Below are positions 7,671 to 16,700 of a stretch of DNA of 20,404 nt, in pieces. Position 1 is the first letter of the stretch, and every line of letters begins with the position of its first letter. The position numbers and the translations under genes are program-made. The DNA lies in IMG/VR virus record IMGVR_UViG_3300031801_000038, positions 1-20,404 of that record; one strand, given 5' to 3'. Below the pieces are notes generated by a model. It searched no databases, was not told the DNA's origin, and worked only from the letters and a program-made list of their open reading frames with translations. This DNA comes from a virus.

Positions 7671-8264
7671 ATGCCATTCTGGTCAACAAATTTCGCAGAA
7701 GACCCAACCCTAAACGATCCTAAAAGAAAGTTTCGATTTATGGTTTCATTTGAAAACATCGACGCTGAAATCGGCGGAGCACAAATGTGGTATGCAAGTA
7801 CCGTAGCTAAACCTGGTTTTACTATTAACGCTGCCGAACACAAGTATCTGAACCATACTTTTTATTATCCGGGTAACGTCACTTGGTCCGAAATTTCGAT
7901 GACCTTGGTGGATCCCGTTAATCCCGATATGACAGCCACTCTTTCAGATTTGATTGAGGTGTCTGGTTATGCTCCTCCCACCCTGGAAGAGGGAGGAATG
8001 GCCACCATCTCTAAGGCCAGCGCTGCAAATGCACTAGGAACGGTCTATATTATCCAGCTTAATGCCAATGGCGAACAGCTAGAAAAGTGGACCCTTTGGA
8101 ACGCTTTCCTTAGTGATGTGAAGTTTGGAGACATGTCCTATGGTGACGATGCCTTGCAGGAAGTCAGTTTAACCCTTAAGTATGATTGGGCTCAAGTTGA
8201 AGTATTAAATAAATCTTCATTGAAAGGCGGTAAGCCTGCAAAGACCAACTACTTTAAGGTATAA
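7671..8264 (+). CDS. 19: Tail tube protein, gp19-like
   Basis: A 197-aa protein with a strong ribosome binding site (AAAGGAG, 7656-7662). It forms the inner tube through which DNA passes. Visible family features: PKRKFRFMVSFENI near residue 18, the MWYASTVAKPGF strand-turn, the YPGNVTWSEISMTLVDP stretch, and the C-terminal KFGDMSYGDDALQEVSLTLKYDWA, which together are diagnostic of gp19-type tube proteins. T4 gp19 is 163 aa; the excess here is mainly between residues 95 and 130. It follows the sheath gene as in T4, and its codon use is similar to the sheath, consistent with high expression. Confidence 0.93.
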   Translation: MPFWSTNFAEDPTLNDPKRKFRFMVSFENIDAEIGGAQMWYASTVAKPGFTINAAEHKYLNHTFYYPGNVTWSEISMTLVDPVNPDMTATLSDLIEVSGYAPPTLEEGGMATISKASAANALGTVYIIQLNANGEQLEKWTLWNAFLSDVKFGDMSYGDDALQEVSLTLKYDWAQVEVLNKSSLKGGKPAKTNYFKV

Positions 8265-8289
8265 TAGATTATAAAATGAGAGGTGTATA

Positions 8290-9141
8290 TTGTCTAGAAA
8301 TAAAGAACGTCTAGGAGGCGTTCAACAACCGGATACGAGTCCACCCCCGCAAGCAATGCACACAGATACGGGTGGCTTCTCCTTCGTTGTTCCAACAGAA
8401 TTTGTGGAACTACCTTCGCGGGGTAAGTTTTATCTCGAAGGGCATCCACTGCATGGTCAGGAGAGTATTGAGATCCGTCAAATGACGGCAAAAGAAGAGG
8501 ACATTCTTACGTCACGTACGCTCCTTAAAAAGGGTATAGCTTTGGATAGAGTGATCGAGAATCTTATTGTTGATAAAAGGATCGATCCGTTATCTCTTTT
8601 AGTAGGAGATAGAAACGCTATTATTGTGGCCACGCGTGTATCGGGGTATGGTCATGTGTATGAAACTAAGGTAACCTGTCCAAGTTGTTCAGAAAGCCAA
8701 CAATACACTTTTAATTTAAATGAGGCCAATATTTATACGGGTGATGATATAGAGAAATTAGATATTAAGGATAATCAGAACAGTACTTTTGATACCGTCT
8801 TACCTAAAACGGGCCTCACAGTGACATTTAAACTACTATGTGGAAAAGATGAAAAGACTTTGATGTCGGGAATAGAGAGCGATAGAAAACGCAAAAATGA
8901 AAGACATATAACTCGACAATTAGTTAACACAGTCGTCGCGGTTAATGGCGATTCATCAGCGGATGCAATTAATTATTTAATTGAGAATATTCCCTCGATG
9001 GATTCTCGTCACGTGCGTCTAGCATATCGTCTGGCAGCCCCCAACATTGATCTTACTCAGTATTTTGAATGTAAAGAGTGTGATCATTCCCAAGATATGG
9101 AGGTGCCGCTCACCGCGGACTTTTTTTGGCCTGACCGATGA
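8290..9141 (+). CDS. 26: Baseplate hub assembly protein, gp26-like, with Cys4 zinc site
   Basis: A 283-aa protein. It appears to start at TTG 8290: the ATG (8276) and GTG (8283) just upstream are in other frames and soon hit stops, while AGAGGTG (8278-8284) forms a ribosome binding site before the TTG. The alternative is the ATG at 8356. It matches the T4 baseplate family that includes gp26: VPTEFVELPSRGKFY near residue 34, IEIRQMTAKEEDILTS near 60, and DPLSLLVGDRNAIIVATRVSGYG near 99. Two Cys pairs, CPSC (130-133) and CKEC (261-264), form a probable zinc ribbon bringing distant parts together. T4 gp26 is about 208 aa. It lies between tube and tape measure, and its end contains a T7 run described separately. 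In T4, gp26 is a hub assembly factor rather than a major virion component. Confidence 0.75.
   Translation: MSRNKERLGGVQQPDTSPPPQAMHTDTGGFSFVVPTEFVELPSRGKFYLEGHPLHGQESIEIRQMTAKEEDILTSRTLLKKGIALDRVIENLIVDKRIDPLSLLVGDRNAIIVATRVSGYGHVYETKVTCPSCSESQQYTFNLNEANIYTGDDIEKLDIKDNQNSTFDTVLPKTGLTVTFKLLCGKDEKTLMSGIESDRKRKNERHITRQLVNTVVAVNGDSSADAINYLIENIPSMDSRHVRLAYRLAAPNIDLTQYFECKECDHSQDMEVPLTADFFWPDR
9121..9127 (+). other. T7 run, possible frameshift site between gp26-like gene and next ORF
   Basis: Seven Ts in the last codons of the gp26-like gene (GAC TTT TTT TGG, stop at 9139). The downstream ORF lies in the +1 (equal to -2) frame and is open back through this run to 9047. Slippage here would fuse the two proteins. 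GGAGG at 9099-9103 lies 17 bases upstream of the run. This is inference only; simple reinitiation at 9146 is the alternative. Confidence 0.35.
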
Positions 9142-9145
9142 ATAC

Positions 9146-9397
9146 ATGCAGAACATCTATGAGCAGTTTTTCTTTTTGAAATACTCAGGTGGATGGTCTT
9201 TTTCCGAAGCCTATAATCTGCCGGTAGGGCTTCGCAAATGGTTTGTGGAGAGATTGGTTAAACAACTCCAAGATGAAAAAGCGGCGATTGAAGAAGCTTC
9301 TAAGAGCAACGGAGGTACACATCAAACATTAAGCGCACAGAATCAACCAAAACGCTCATCAGGCCTCGAAAATTTCATTAGACAGGGTAAGTCATAA
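9146..9397 (+). CDS. Small protein before the tape measure, possible tail assembly chaperone
   Basis: An 83-aa protein if begun at ATG 9146, four bases after the gp26-like stop. No ribosome binding site precedes this ATG, so translation must rely on reinitiation or on frameshifting at the upstream T7 run; the frame is open upstream to 9047. The sequence is helical: a hydrophobic aromatic start (YEQFFFLKYSGGWSFSEAYNLP), then LRKWFVERLVKQLQDEKAAIEEA, ending in a polar, likely disordered tail. The combination of small helical protein, lack of its own start signal, and location directly before the tape measure is what tail-assembly chaperones of other phages show. It could alternatively be a gp51-like hub assembly factor. 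The stop codon lies inside the loop of the terminator that follows. Confidence 0.75.
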   Translation: MQNIYEQFFFLKYSGGWSFSEAYNLPVGLRKWFVERLVKQLQDEKAAIEEASKSNGGTHQTLSAQNQPKRSSGLENFIRQGKS

Positions 9398-9412
9398 TCC
9401 CTGTCTTTTTTT
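9381..9412 (+). terminator. Terminator overlapping the end of the 9146 gene
   Basis: A perfect 7-bp stem GACAGGG/CCCTGTC (9381-9387, 9399-9405), with an 11-base loop that contains the TAA stop codon (9395-9397), followed by seven Ts. Translating ribosomes would cover it, so termination may depend on how often the small ORF is translated to its end. Confidence 0.85.
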
Positions 9413-9420
9413 ATGGGTAA

Positions 9421-9427
9421 CTATTTA
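9421..9427 (+). promoter_or_regulatory. CTATTTA box, copy 5
   Basis: ACTATTTAATTTAG lies eight bases after the terminator T-run and 27 bases before the tape-measure start codon. Confidence 0.4.
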
Positions 9428-9454
9428 ATTTAGATTATCTAAAAGGATATTTTT

Positions 9455-12301
9455 ATGGCCCCGCCGATTTCTACCGAATTACAAGCACTCATTGATGAGC
9501 TTAAGAGCTTGGGCGACAGCGACTTCGCCGCGCTCGTAGAGAAAATGGACCTCTTGCGCCAGACTGAGCTAAAGGCATTGGCCGCGTTGAAGGACACAGA
9601 AAGTGATCTAGCTGCCATGGCCAAGACCAGGCTCGAAACGGGCGCCCGCAGCGTCACGCAGCTTGAAACACAACTTGATCGTTTGAAGGAACAGGCCGAA
9701 GCAGCAGATAAGCTCAGGATCGCCTATAAAGGCATTGGAGGTGAGTTAGACGAACAAGTATTGGCTGCGGATCAAGCAGTGGTGCTGGAACAAAAGAAGC
9801 TAAGAATTGCTAAATTAGAATTAGAACTCAAAATAAAAGATAAGGGAGTAGCAACCAAAGCGGATGTGGACAACATTAAAAACGCAGAAAAACTCCTGAA
9901 ATCCAAGAAGGGCATTGCTGACACCTTAAAGAACAGCGAAGAATCAGGGAAAGAATTTGGAGAATCATTTTCCAATATGATTAAAGAGGGCCCTAATTTT
10001 AAAGACGCTCTAGATACCGACAACATACAAGGAGGTTTTAAAAAGCTGGGAGCCCTCTCAAAGTTGAATGGGGCCCAATTTGCCGCAGCAGGTAAAAAGT
10101 TTCTCGCCGGTTTCGGACCTATGGTATTTAAACGACTTCTTGACGGAATAAAAGATCTTGCTTTTGCATTAGTAGATGTTGAAAACGAATTTATGAAAGC
10201 CACGGGTGCGAATAGAGAGTTTGCCAGAGGCCTCACCCACAGCTTTGAGGCTAATCGTCAGTATGGTGTATCGATGGAAGAGAACGCGGCTACCATGGCT
10301 TCTCTCCATGGAACTTATACAGATTTTACAATGCAAGATGCAGCCACAAGAGAATCATTAACCGACACAGGTGCCGTATTAGGAAAATTAGGGGTATCCA
10401 CCGCCGACTTTGCCACAGGTATACAAAATGCCACAAAGATGTTTGGACAATCTGGGGAACAAGCAGGAAAGACAATGATGAACCTGGAAGCATTTGCACA
10501 GGACTTAGGGGTATCACCACAAAAAATGGCCGCAGATTTTGCGGGCGCAGGCTCATCGCTAGCTAAGTTTGGAGATCAGGGCGTTAAAGCATTCAAAGAT
10601 TTACAATACATCTCCAAGATTACAGGGATGGAGTTGGAGAAAGTTCTTGGAATTGCCAACAAATTTGATACGTTTGAAGACGCAGCCGAACAAACAGGCA
10701 AACTCAACGCAGCACTAGGTGGTAACTTTGTAAATGCTATGGATATGATGATGGAAACAGATCCTGCAGAACGTTTTAAGAGCATCCGCGGCGCGATTCT
10801 AGATGCCGGCTTATCTTTTGACGAGATGAGCTATTACCAGAAGCAGTTCTATACCGAATCTCTGGGGCTCTCCGATGTGGGAGATCTAGCGAAGATGCTC
10901 TCCGGAGATTTTGACGCCCTCACGGGTGATCTGGGCAAGACTAGTGATGAGTTAATAGATATGAAGGACCGTGCTGCAGAAGTAGCGGGATTCCAAGAGA
11001 AGCTTAAGGCGGCGTTCGCTAGTTTAATTCCCATTGTGACTCCTTTAATAGATATGTTACAGGATTTTTCTAATACTTTGGCTCAAAACATGCATATTAT
11101 TAAAAAGGTAGTAGGGGTTATTGCCTTAGTGACGGGGGTTATAATGTTGTTGACTGGGGCGATGGGACCCGCAGGCGCGGGAGCTATCGCCTTGAGTGGA
11201 ACGCTTATAGGATTTCCGAAGATAGCCACAGACATATTTAATGCACTTAAACAATTGATGGGATTTGTATTAGGACCATTTGTAACGATGTGGGAAGCCC
11301 TCAAGGATCAGTGGGATGATTTTAAGAGTCGAATTACAGATGAAGATATGGAAGCATTATCAAATCTCTTTACCTTTTGGGGAAAACAAATTAAAATATC
11401 ATTATTGCCTATCCTGGGTGTATTGTGGGTTATTTTTAAAGCGCTAGCACTTGCAATTGAAGGGATTTTTTGGGTCTTGAAAGAGTTGACGTTGCTTGTT
11501 GTGTGGTTCGTTGAGTTATTAGCTCCTTTATGGGAGACGAGTGTTAAGATCGTCGACGCATGGGATCAATGGATTTTCGGCGCGAAAACACTGATAGAAA
11601 CATTTGAGACACTTTACGCTGCCGTGGGAGATTTTGTTGGGTTACTGTTTGAAAAGGATGTAGGGCACTCAAACTTTCTTGAGGGAATATGGAAATTTGC
11701 CACTGGCTTTTTAGATATCGGCAATATGATAGAAAAAATCATCAGTCCTATCACCAACCTTGTAAAGGCCTTTACAACATTAGGCGAAGTCATCTTTAAA
11801 ATCTTTAATAGCGAAGGAATCAAGATTTTCTTTGAAATGTTCTTGAGTTACATTGATAAAATGTTGGCCCCTATACAAACGATAGCCAGCACGATTGCCA
11901 CCGTTTTTGAAAAGATATTCGATCCTGCTGCTTTCGGTGCCATGGCCGAAGCTATTGCAAAAATAACTGTAGCCATAGCAGAGATGCCTATAGCCAAAGG
12001 ACTGTCCTTTACAGCTTCGATGGCATCATTTGGTTTAGCAAGCACAGCACTGGCGGCTGTATCAAAGGTAGCGCCTGGAGTAGCAACCGCAGCGCTGGGA
12101 ACGACAGCCGTTGAAAATACGACAGCCACAGTTATTAATACATCACAGGTAATTGTAAAAACAGAAGGCGGTGGGACTAAAGACCAAAATGATCAAATGA
12201 AAGTTAGTATTAAACTTGATGGAATGGACCTGGCGAAATTCCTACAAGGAACAGTAGTAGAAAAGATTGGAGAATTGAGCCGTCAAGCGCTCATCAGCTA
12301 A
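9455..12301 (+). CDS. Tail tape-measure protein
   Basis: A 948-aa protein with the ribosome binding site AAAAGGAT just upstream. Tape measures set tail length, fill the tube lumen and are ejected with the DNA. Features: residues 1-165 are charged and strongly helical (many Ala, Glu, Lys, Leu; coiled coil), residues 200-540 are a helical, Ala/Gly-rich body, and two hydrophobic zones follow at about 550-590 (VGVIALVTGVIMLLTGAMG) and 648-693 (LPILGVLWVIFKALALAIEG, then TLLVVWFVELLAPLW). The C-terminal 150 residues are Ala/Thr-rich, ending in a polar helical domain. T4 gp29, the functional equivalent, is 590 aa with a tail of roughly 100 nm; by proportion this tail would be longer. It is placed after the gp26-like gene and before baseplate genes. 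No peptidase or lysozyme motif was seen. Confidence 0.85.
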   Translation: MAPPISTELQALIDELKSLGDSDFAALVEKMDLLRQTELKALAALKDTESDLAAMAKTRLETGARSVTQLETQLDRLKEQAEAADKLRIAYKGIGGELDEQVLAADQAVVLEQKKLRIAKLELELKIKDKGVATKADVDNIKNAEKLLKSKKGIADTLKNSEESGKEFGESFSNMIKEGPNFKDALDTDNIQGGFKKLGALSKLNGAQFAAAGKKFLAGFGPMVFKRLLDGIKDLAFALVDVENEFMKATGANREFARGLTHSFEANRQYGVSMEENAATMASLHGTYTDFTMQDAATRESLTDTGAVLGKLGVSTADFATGIQNATKMFGQSGEQAGKTMMNLEAFAQDLGVSPQKMAADFAGAGSSLAKFGDQGVKAFKDLQYISKITGMELEKVLGIANKFDTFEDAAEQTGKLNAALGGNFVNAMDMMMETDPAERFKSIRGAILDAGLSFDEMSYYQKQFYTESLGLSDVGDLAKMLSGDFDALTGDLGKTSDELIDMKDRAAEVAGFQEKLKAAFASLIPIVTPLIDMLQDFSNTLAQNMHIIKKVVGVIALVTGVIMLLTGAMGPAGAGAIALSGTLIGFPKIATDIFNALKQLMGFVLGPFVTMWEALKDQWDDFKSRITDEDMEALSNLFTFWGKQIKISLLPILGVLWVIFKALALAIEGIFWVLKELTLLVVWFVELLAPLWETSVKIVDAWDQWIFGAKTLIETFETLYAAVGDFVGLLFEKDVGHSNFLEGIWKFATGFLDIGNMIEKIISPITNLVKAFTTLGEVIFKIFNSEGIKIFFEMFLSYIDKMLAPIQTIASTIATVFEKIFDPAAFGAMAEAIAKITVAIAEMPIAKGLSFTASMASFGLASTALAAVSKVAPGVATAALGTTAVENTTATVINTSQVIVKTEGGGTKDQNDQMKVSIKLDGMDLAKFLQGTVVEKIGELSRQALIS

Positions 12302-12318
12302 AAAAAGGAATTTTATAA

Positions 12319-13395
12319 ATGGGAACCGACGATAGTTATAACAGTAATTTTAAATATAATCGCTATGATCCTGTAGATGAACAATTAGATAACACATTTG
12401 TTGATGGAAGTGATGCGTTAGCGAATCAACGTCAACTATTTATTTCTTTTCTACATGTACCCACCCAGAACAATGTTTTCTTCAAAGGGTTTATAACTGC
12501 ATTTAACGAAACATTTAAGTCGGATTGGGCATCTGAAACAGTTTATGGCCGCGGCGACCCTATTTATCAATTCAAAAATACCCAACGATCAGTTACTTTG
12601 ACCTTCAGAGTACCCGCAGCAAGTGATGGAGAGGCCTATGAAAATTTAGGAAAGGTCCAACAGTTGGTTCAATTTTTATATCCTCGCTATAACAAGATTA
12701 ATTCCGCACAGACTATCACTCAATCGCCCTTAATTCGTTTAAAAATAATGAACCTTTTGCGCAACGTAAACGATAGATTTGCTGCGCAGGATATAAATTA
12801 TGGCACCTCTCCTATTAAAGGGTTTGCAACAACACCCACCGCTGACAAGTATGAAAACTATAAGACAGCACAAACATGGGAATCCCATGACGGGTTGTTG
12901 GGTATTATTGACAACCTCACCGTGAACCATGGTATAGAAGGCGCCGCAGAGGATGGATCCTTTTTGGTTGGACAAAATACAATCCTTTCTAAAATGATTG
13001 AAATCCAAATTGGTTTCAATCCGATCCACGAACATGCCCTAGGATGGGATGAAAAAGGTACCTTTGGAGCCAGCACAAATAGTAAAAAGAAAGATCAACA
13101 AAGATTGTTCCCCTACGGTGTTCATCTCGACAACGTTGCTAGCACAGAAGCAGAGTTAAACAACGAAGCGAAAACAGATAGTGGCAATGCGGTGGACGAA
13201 GAGGGAGAGCCGGCAGCCCCAGATCAAACAGCACTCGACTCAGCCGCCAATGCGGTTCAGACTGGATTCATCACAACCACTGCCGAATATGGAGAAAATA
13301 TCCAGACAGCCACGGGTGTTTTTGAGTTAACATCTACGGAAACAGAAGAAGAGGTAGTTTTTAAACAAACGGCGGAAGATATTGAATATGCCTAA
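12319..13395 (+). CDS. Baseplate tube-initiator-like protein (gp48/gp54 type)
   Basis: A 358-aa protein; AAAAAAGGAATTTT precedes the ATG and supplies the ribosome binding site. Residues 43-70 (LFISFLHVPTQNNVFFKGFI) and 75-150 (SDWASETVYGRGDPIYQF, NTQRSVTLTFRVPA, YENLGKVQQLVQFLYPRY) follow the pattern R-x-D-P-I...T-x-R-x-I/V-x-x-x-F...N-L-x-x-I/V-x-x-L...Y-P seen in baseplate proteins that share the tail-tube fold and nucleate tube assembly. In T4 these are gp48 and gp54. The last 70 residues or so are acidic, rich in Glu, Ala and Thr and probably disordered. It lies directly after the tape measure and before a gp53-like gene, which fits a role at the hub-tube junction. The fold family is my inference from motif order. 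Confidence 0.55.
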   Translation: MGTDDSYNSNFKYNRYDPVDEQLDNTFVDGSDALANQRQLFISFLHVPTQNNVFFKGFITAFNETFKSDWASETVYGRGDPIYQFKNTQRSVTLTFRVPAASDGEAYENLGKVQQLVQFLYPRYNKINSAQTITQSPLIRLKIMNLLRNVNDRFAAQDINYGTSPIKGFATTPTADKYENYKTAQTWESHDGLLGIIDNLTVNHGIEGAAEDGSFLVGQNTILSKMIEIQIGFNPIHEHALGWDEKGTFGASTNSKKKDQQRLFPYGVHLDNVASTEAELNNEAKTDSGNAVDEEGEPAAPDQTALDSAANAVQTGFITTTAEYGENIQTATGVFELTSTETEEEVVFKQTAEDIEYA

Positions 13396-13414
13396 TTCAA
13401 GAAGGAACTAAACC

Positions 13415-13750
13415 ATGTCAAGATATATTAATGATACAATCTTAAAAAATGCCAGCGAATATTATGAGTTTCTACGTAAGGAACGTGGTGTAAAGGTTAT
13501 TGAACAATACGAAACAATTATCATGCGGCAGCCGACGTTGGCGGATCGCGTTAGATTATCAACCACCGCCCACATATGGAAGTACGGGGATAGATTTTAT
13601 AAACTAGCCAGCCAATATTATGGAGATCCTCGTTTGTGGTGGGTCATTGGCTGGTATAATGGATATCCCACTGAAGTAGACATTAAGCCAGGTGCAAGCA
13701 TAAGAATCCCGCTGGACATTGAAAGTACCTTAGTGGCATTAGGATACTAG
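13415..13750 (+). CDS. 53: LysM-type baseplate wedge protein, gp53-like
   Basis: A 111-aa protein with the ribosome binding site AAGGAA about eight bases upstream of the ATG. The second half is a LysM-like domain: KYGDRFYKLASQYYGDPRLWW near residues 53-73, then VIGWYNGYP and the closing KPGASIRIP. LysM baseplate proteins such as T4 gp53 help clamp the wedges around the hub or bind peptidoglycan. T4 gp53 is 196 aa, so this is a shorter form lacking most of the N-terminal extension. The adjacent 1112-aa gene starts four bases after the stop. Confidence 0.75.
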   Translation: MSRYINDTILKNASEYYEFLRKERGVKVIEQYETIIMRQPTLADRVRLSTTAHIWKYGDRFYKLASQYYGDPRLWWVIGWYNGYPTEVDIKPGASIRIPLDIESTLVALGY

Positions 13751-13753
13751 AAG

Positions 13754-16700
13754 ATGTCCGTTCACATCATAGAACCAGAAGCTGGAGAACCCACATCTCA
13801 GGCTGAGATAATAAAAGCGAACGCAGCAGAGAATTTAAAATATTATAACGACATTATTAAGGCGGTAAAGGCATATGGGAAACATACCGATGCCGCCTAC
13901 GACGCCGCGCAAGACGCCGGCGTCGACTCCTGGGTCGCGCATTTTTCGCTCATAACCTGGGCCGATTTGGCACCGTTAGTGGTTGTTGATGAAAACATCA
14001 CCAAACAAAACGCTGAAGGCCTCCTCCAGGCTAACCAAAATATAACTAATTTAATGAGTATGTTTGGACTCTACACCCAGATGGCCACTCCTGATAGTTT
14101 TGTATCTAAGCATGCTGAAGAATTAGAAGAGAAGCTAAAAGAGCAACCGACCGCAATGTCGGGGAAGGGCAAAGCAACGGCCGCTGAGATTGCGCGCGCC
14201 GTAAAACAAGCCAAGACACAAGCTAAGACGATAGCTCGTAAGATATCCAAATATTATCAAAACGTAGAAGAGGCCTATTCTGCCGGTCGCGCAGAAGACA
14301 AGGCCAAGGCCGCAGCAAATGCCGATTATCAATCTCTGACGGCACAACAAATAGGTCAACAGGCCATGGCTGCCACCGCTCAAGGACTTGGTCAGGCAGT
14401 TGCTCAACAATCGGCAGAACAAAAAGCCAAAGACGCTGCTCTGGCCGCTGCCGTCAGTGGCAGCATAACCAAGGAACAGGTTCTTTATAGAGAACAATGT
14501 TTTTTGATGGCAAATATTCAGGAGTTTATAAACTATAAAAGGAATATGGATAAAACGAATAAGGTCTTGCCCTATCAGCCCAATATGGATTCTGGCGTTA
14601 ATGCTTGCCTCTTGGCCGAAGACAGTCCTTTTGCGTTTATGAATAAATTAACTCAATATCCTCATGCGAAAGAATTTTTTGCGATGACACCGGCACAACT
14701 TTCGAACTTGGTACCTATGATAAGATTATATAAAGTAGTGCAAGGAAATAATGGAGAAGAAACAGATGTAGAGTTTAATTTCTTTTCCAATACTACATTT
14801 AATGAGATTCAGAATTATACTAAGGACAAAGAGAAGAGAGGGTTTGGAGTAGGTATAAAGGATTTCTCCTTTACATATGATGGAAATAATCCTTTTGCGG
14901 CTAAAAAAAGTATTAAAGCGAAACTAACTCTTTTTGCCAATGGACTCGATGAATTATTTATGTGTCGTGGCGCCAACAAATGCGATAGCACCGTGAAGAA
15001 AGATTATTCTACGTCATATCGGTATGTGGATCTAGCCCTAAAAACCGGCCGCAGTAAGTCCTCTAAAAAAAGTACAGATGTAGGGAAGCCCCAAGAGGGA
15101 TGTACGACTTCGGTGGATCCCGAAGCCAATTTGGCTAAATTAAATTTTAGATTGAAGGCAGTTGTAGGATGGGCAATGCCCCATAACTTTCCTAATGCAG
15201 TAGACAATCCCAAGTTGTTGGACGCTCTTAACAATTCTTTTGTTACTCTCAATTTAACTCCTACAATTCACGATTTTGATATTGATGAGATAGGCCGCGT
15301 CAACTTCACGATTAATTATTTGGCTTACATAGAAGAGTTTTTCGACCAGCCGCAATTTAATATTTTTGCAGATCCAGAAATTTCTGCCAAGAGAACCTTA
15401 CGTAGATTAATATTTCAGTCATTAGAAGACCAGAGTGAGTGTAAAGCCACCGAAATAAATGAATTAAAGAAAATGGAGGCGGACAAGATCGCCGTAGAAA
15501 AAAAGGAATCTATTCAATTTATTACTAAACAATTATTAAAACCTAATGATCAAAATAAAAGCAAAATGAAATACATTAATCTTAAACGCGAAGAATTGGT
15601 TAAATTTCAATTTGAAGGACTGTTTTATCAAATGCCAGAAGGGGGTGTTACCTCTTTGATCGTGGATAACACTAGCGATCCTAAAGCCTTAATGGCAGAG
15701 ATGGATAAGACCATGTCTAAATTGACTGACAAAGAGAAAAAAGGGAGCGATCCTCCCAAAGATTCTACCGAAGAGGAAAACAAAGATGCTTTTGATAAAC
15801 TGATGATGGAACCAGGAAGTGAACAAATTCCATTTTTTTATGTAAGTGATTTGGTTGATGTTATCTTAAAAGGAATCGGGGAAAATTTAAATACATTACC
15901 TACGAACCTGGCTTCTCAATTCTTTAAAGTGGAGGAAGAATTCCCGGCTGCTGCGCTAGCGGATATGGGCCAAGTTATATCTCTTATAAAATCCGAAACA
16001 ACAATTGCAGCCAAGTTCGCAGAGAGATTTAAAAAGTTTAGAGTTTTCTTGGGACCCTTAGAAGTAAAAGATTTTAAAGGTGGCTTTAGTCAAACAAATG
16101 CTAGTATCGGTGATATGCCTATTTCTTTTAAATATTTCCTTGAATGGCTAACTAAGAAAATGCTTGCTTTGGATGATACAACGTACCACTTAGCTAAATT
16201 TTTGAATGATTTTTTCAATCTTCTCCTTAAAGAATTTATGAACAATGATACATGCTTTAGAGTTAACGCCAATCAGAAAGTTCGGTTAACTCAAGCCACA
16301 ATCACTTCTTATAAAAAGAAAGGAGCCAAGGGCCCGGATGAAATTACTCAGGCTATTCTTAAAGGAGGAGGAAAAAGGCTTAACATGGATAGTGTAGGGC
16401 CACCGAAGGGTAGTATCCCAATGCCATTGCTTAATATTTCGGGCCCCGAAGATCTTCCTCTTACTCACAAGAGTGTAGATTTTGAAACAAACTATTTAAC
16501 TTTTTTTGCTGGTCGCGTGCAACCATCGGAGTTCATGAATGGAAATCGCATAGAGGATGAAAAGCGCGGGTTATTTCATTTTTCAATGGGGCGCCAAGAT
16601 GGCTTGGTAAAAAACATTTCTCTTTCAAAAACTACTGCAAAATATTTAAAAGAAGTAAGATTTGAACAGGATGGCTATGATGGCTTAAAACAATTGAGGG

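Noticed and set aside
9772-10236. 154-codon minus-strand reading frame inside the tape measure
   Set aside because: It lies fully opposite a well-supported gene, has Ser/Phe/Leu-rich shadow composition, and no ribosome binding site or promoter supports it.
14135-14497. 120-codon minus-strand reading frame
   Set aside because: It is the complement of the Ala/Gln-rich coiled-coil region of the 1112-aa gene, where a lack of stops is expected from codon composition.
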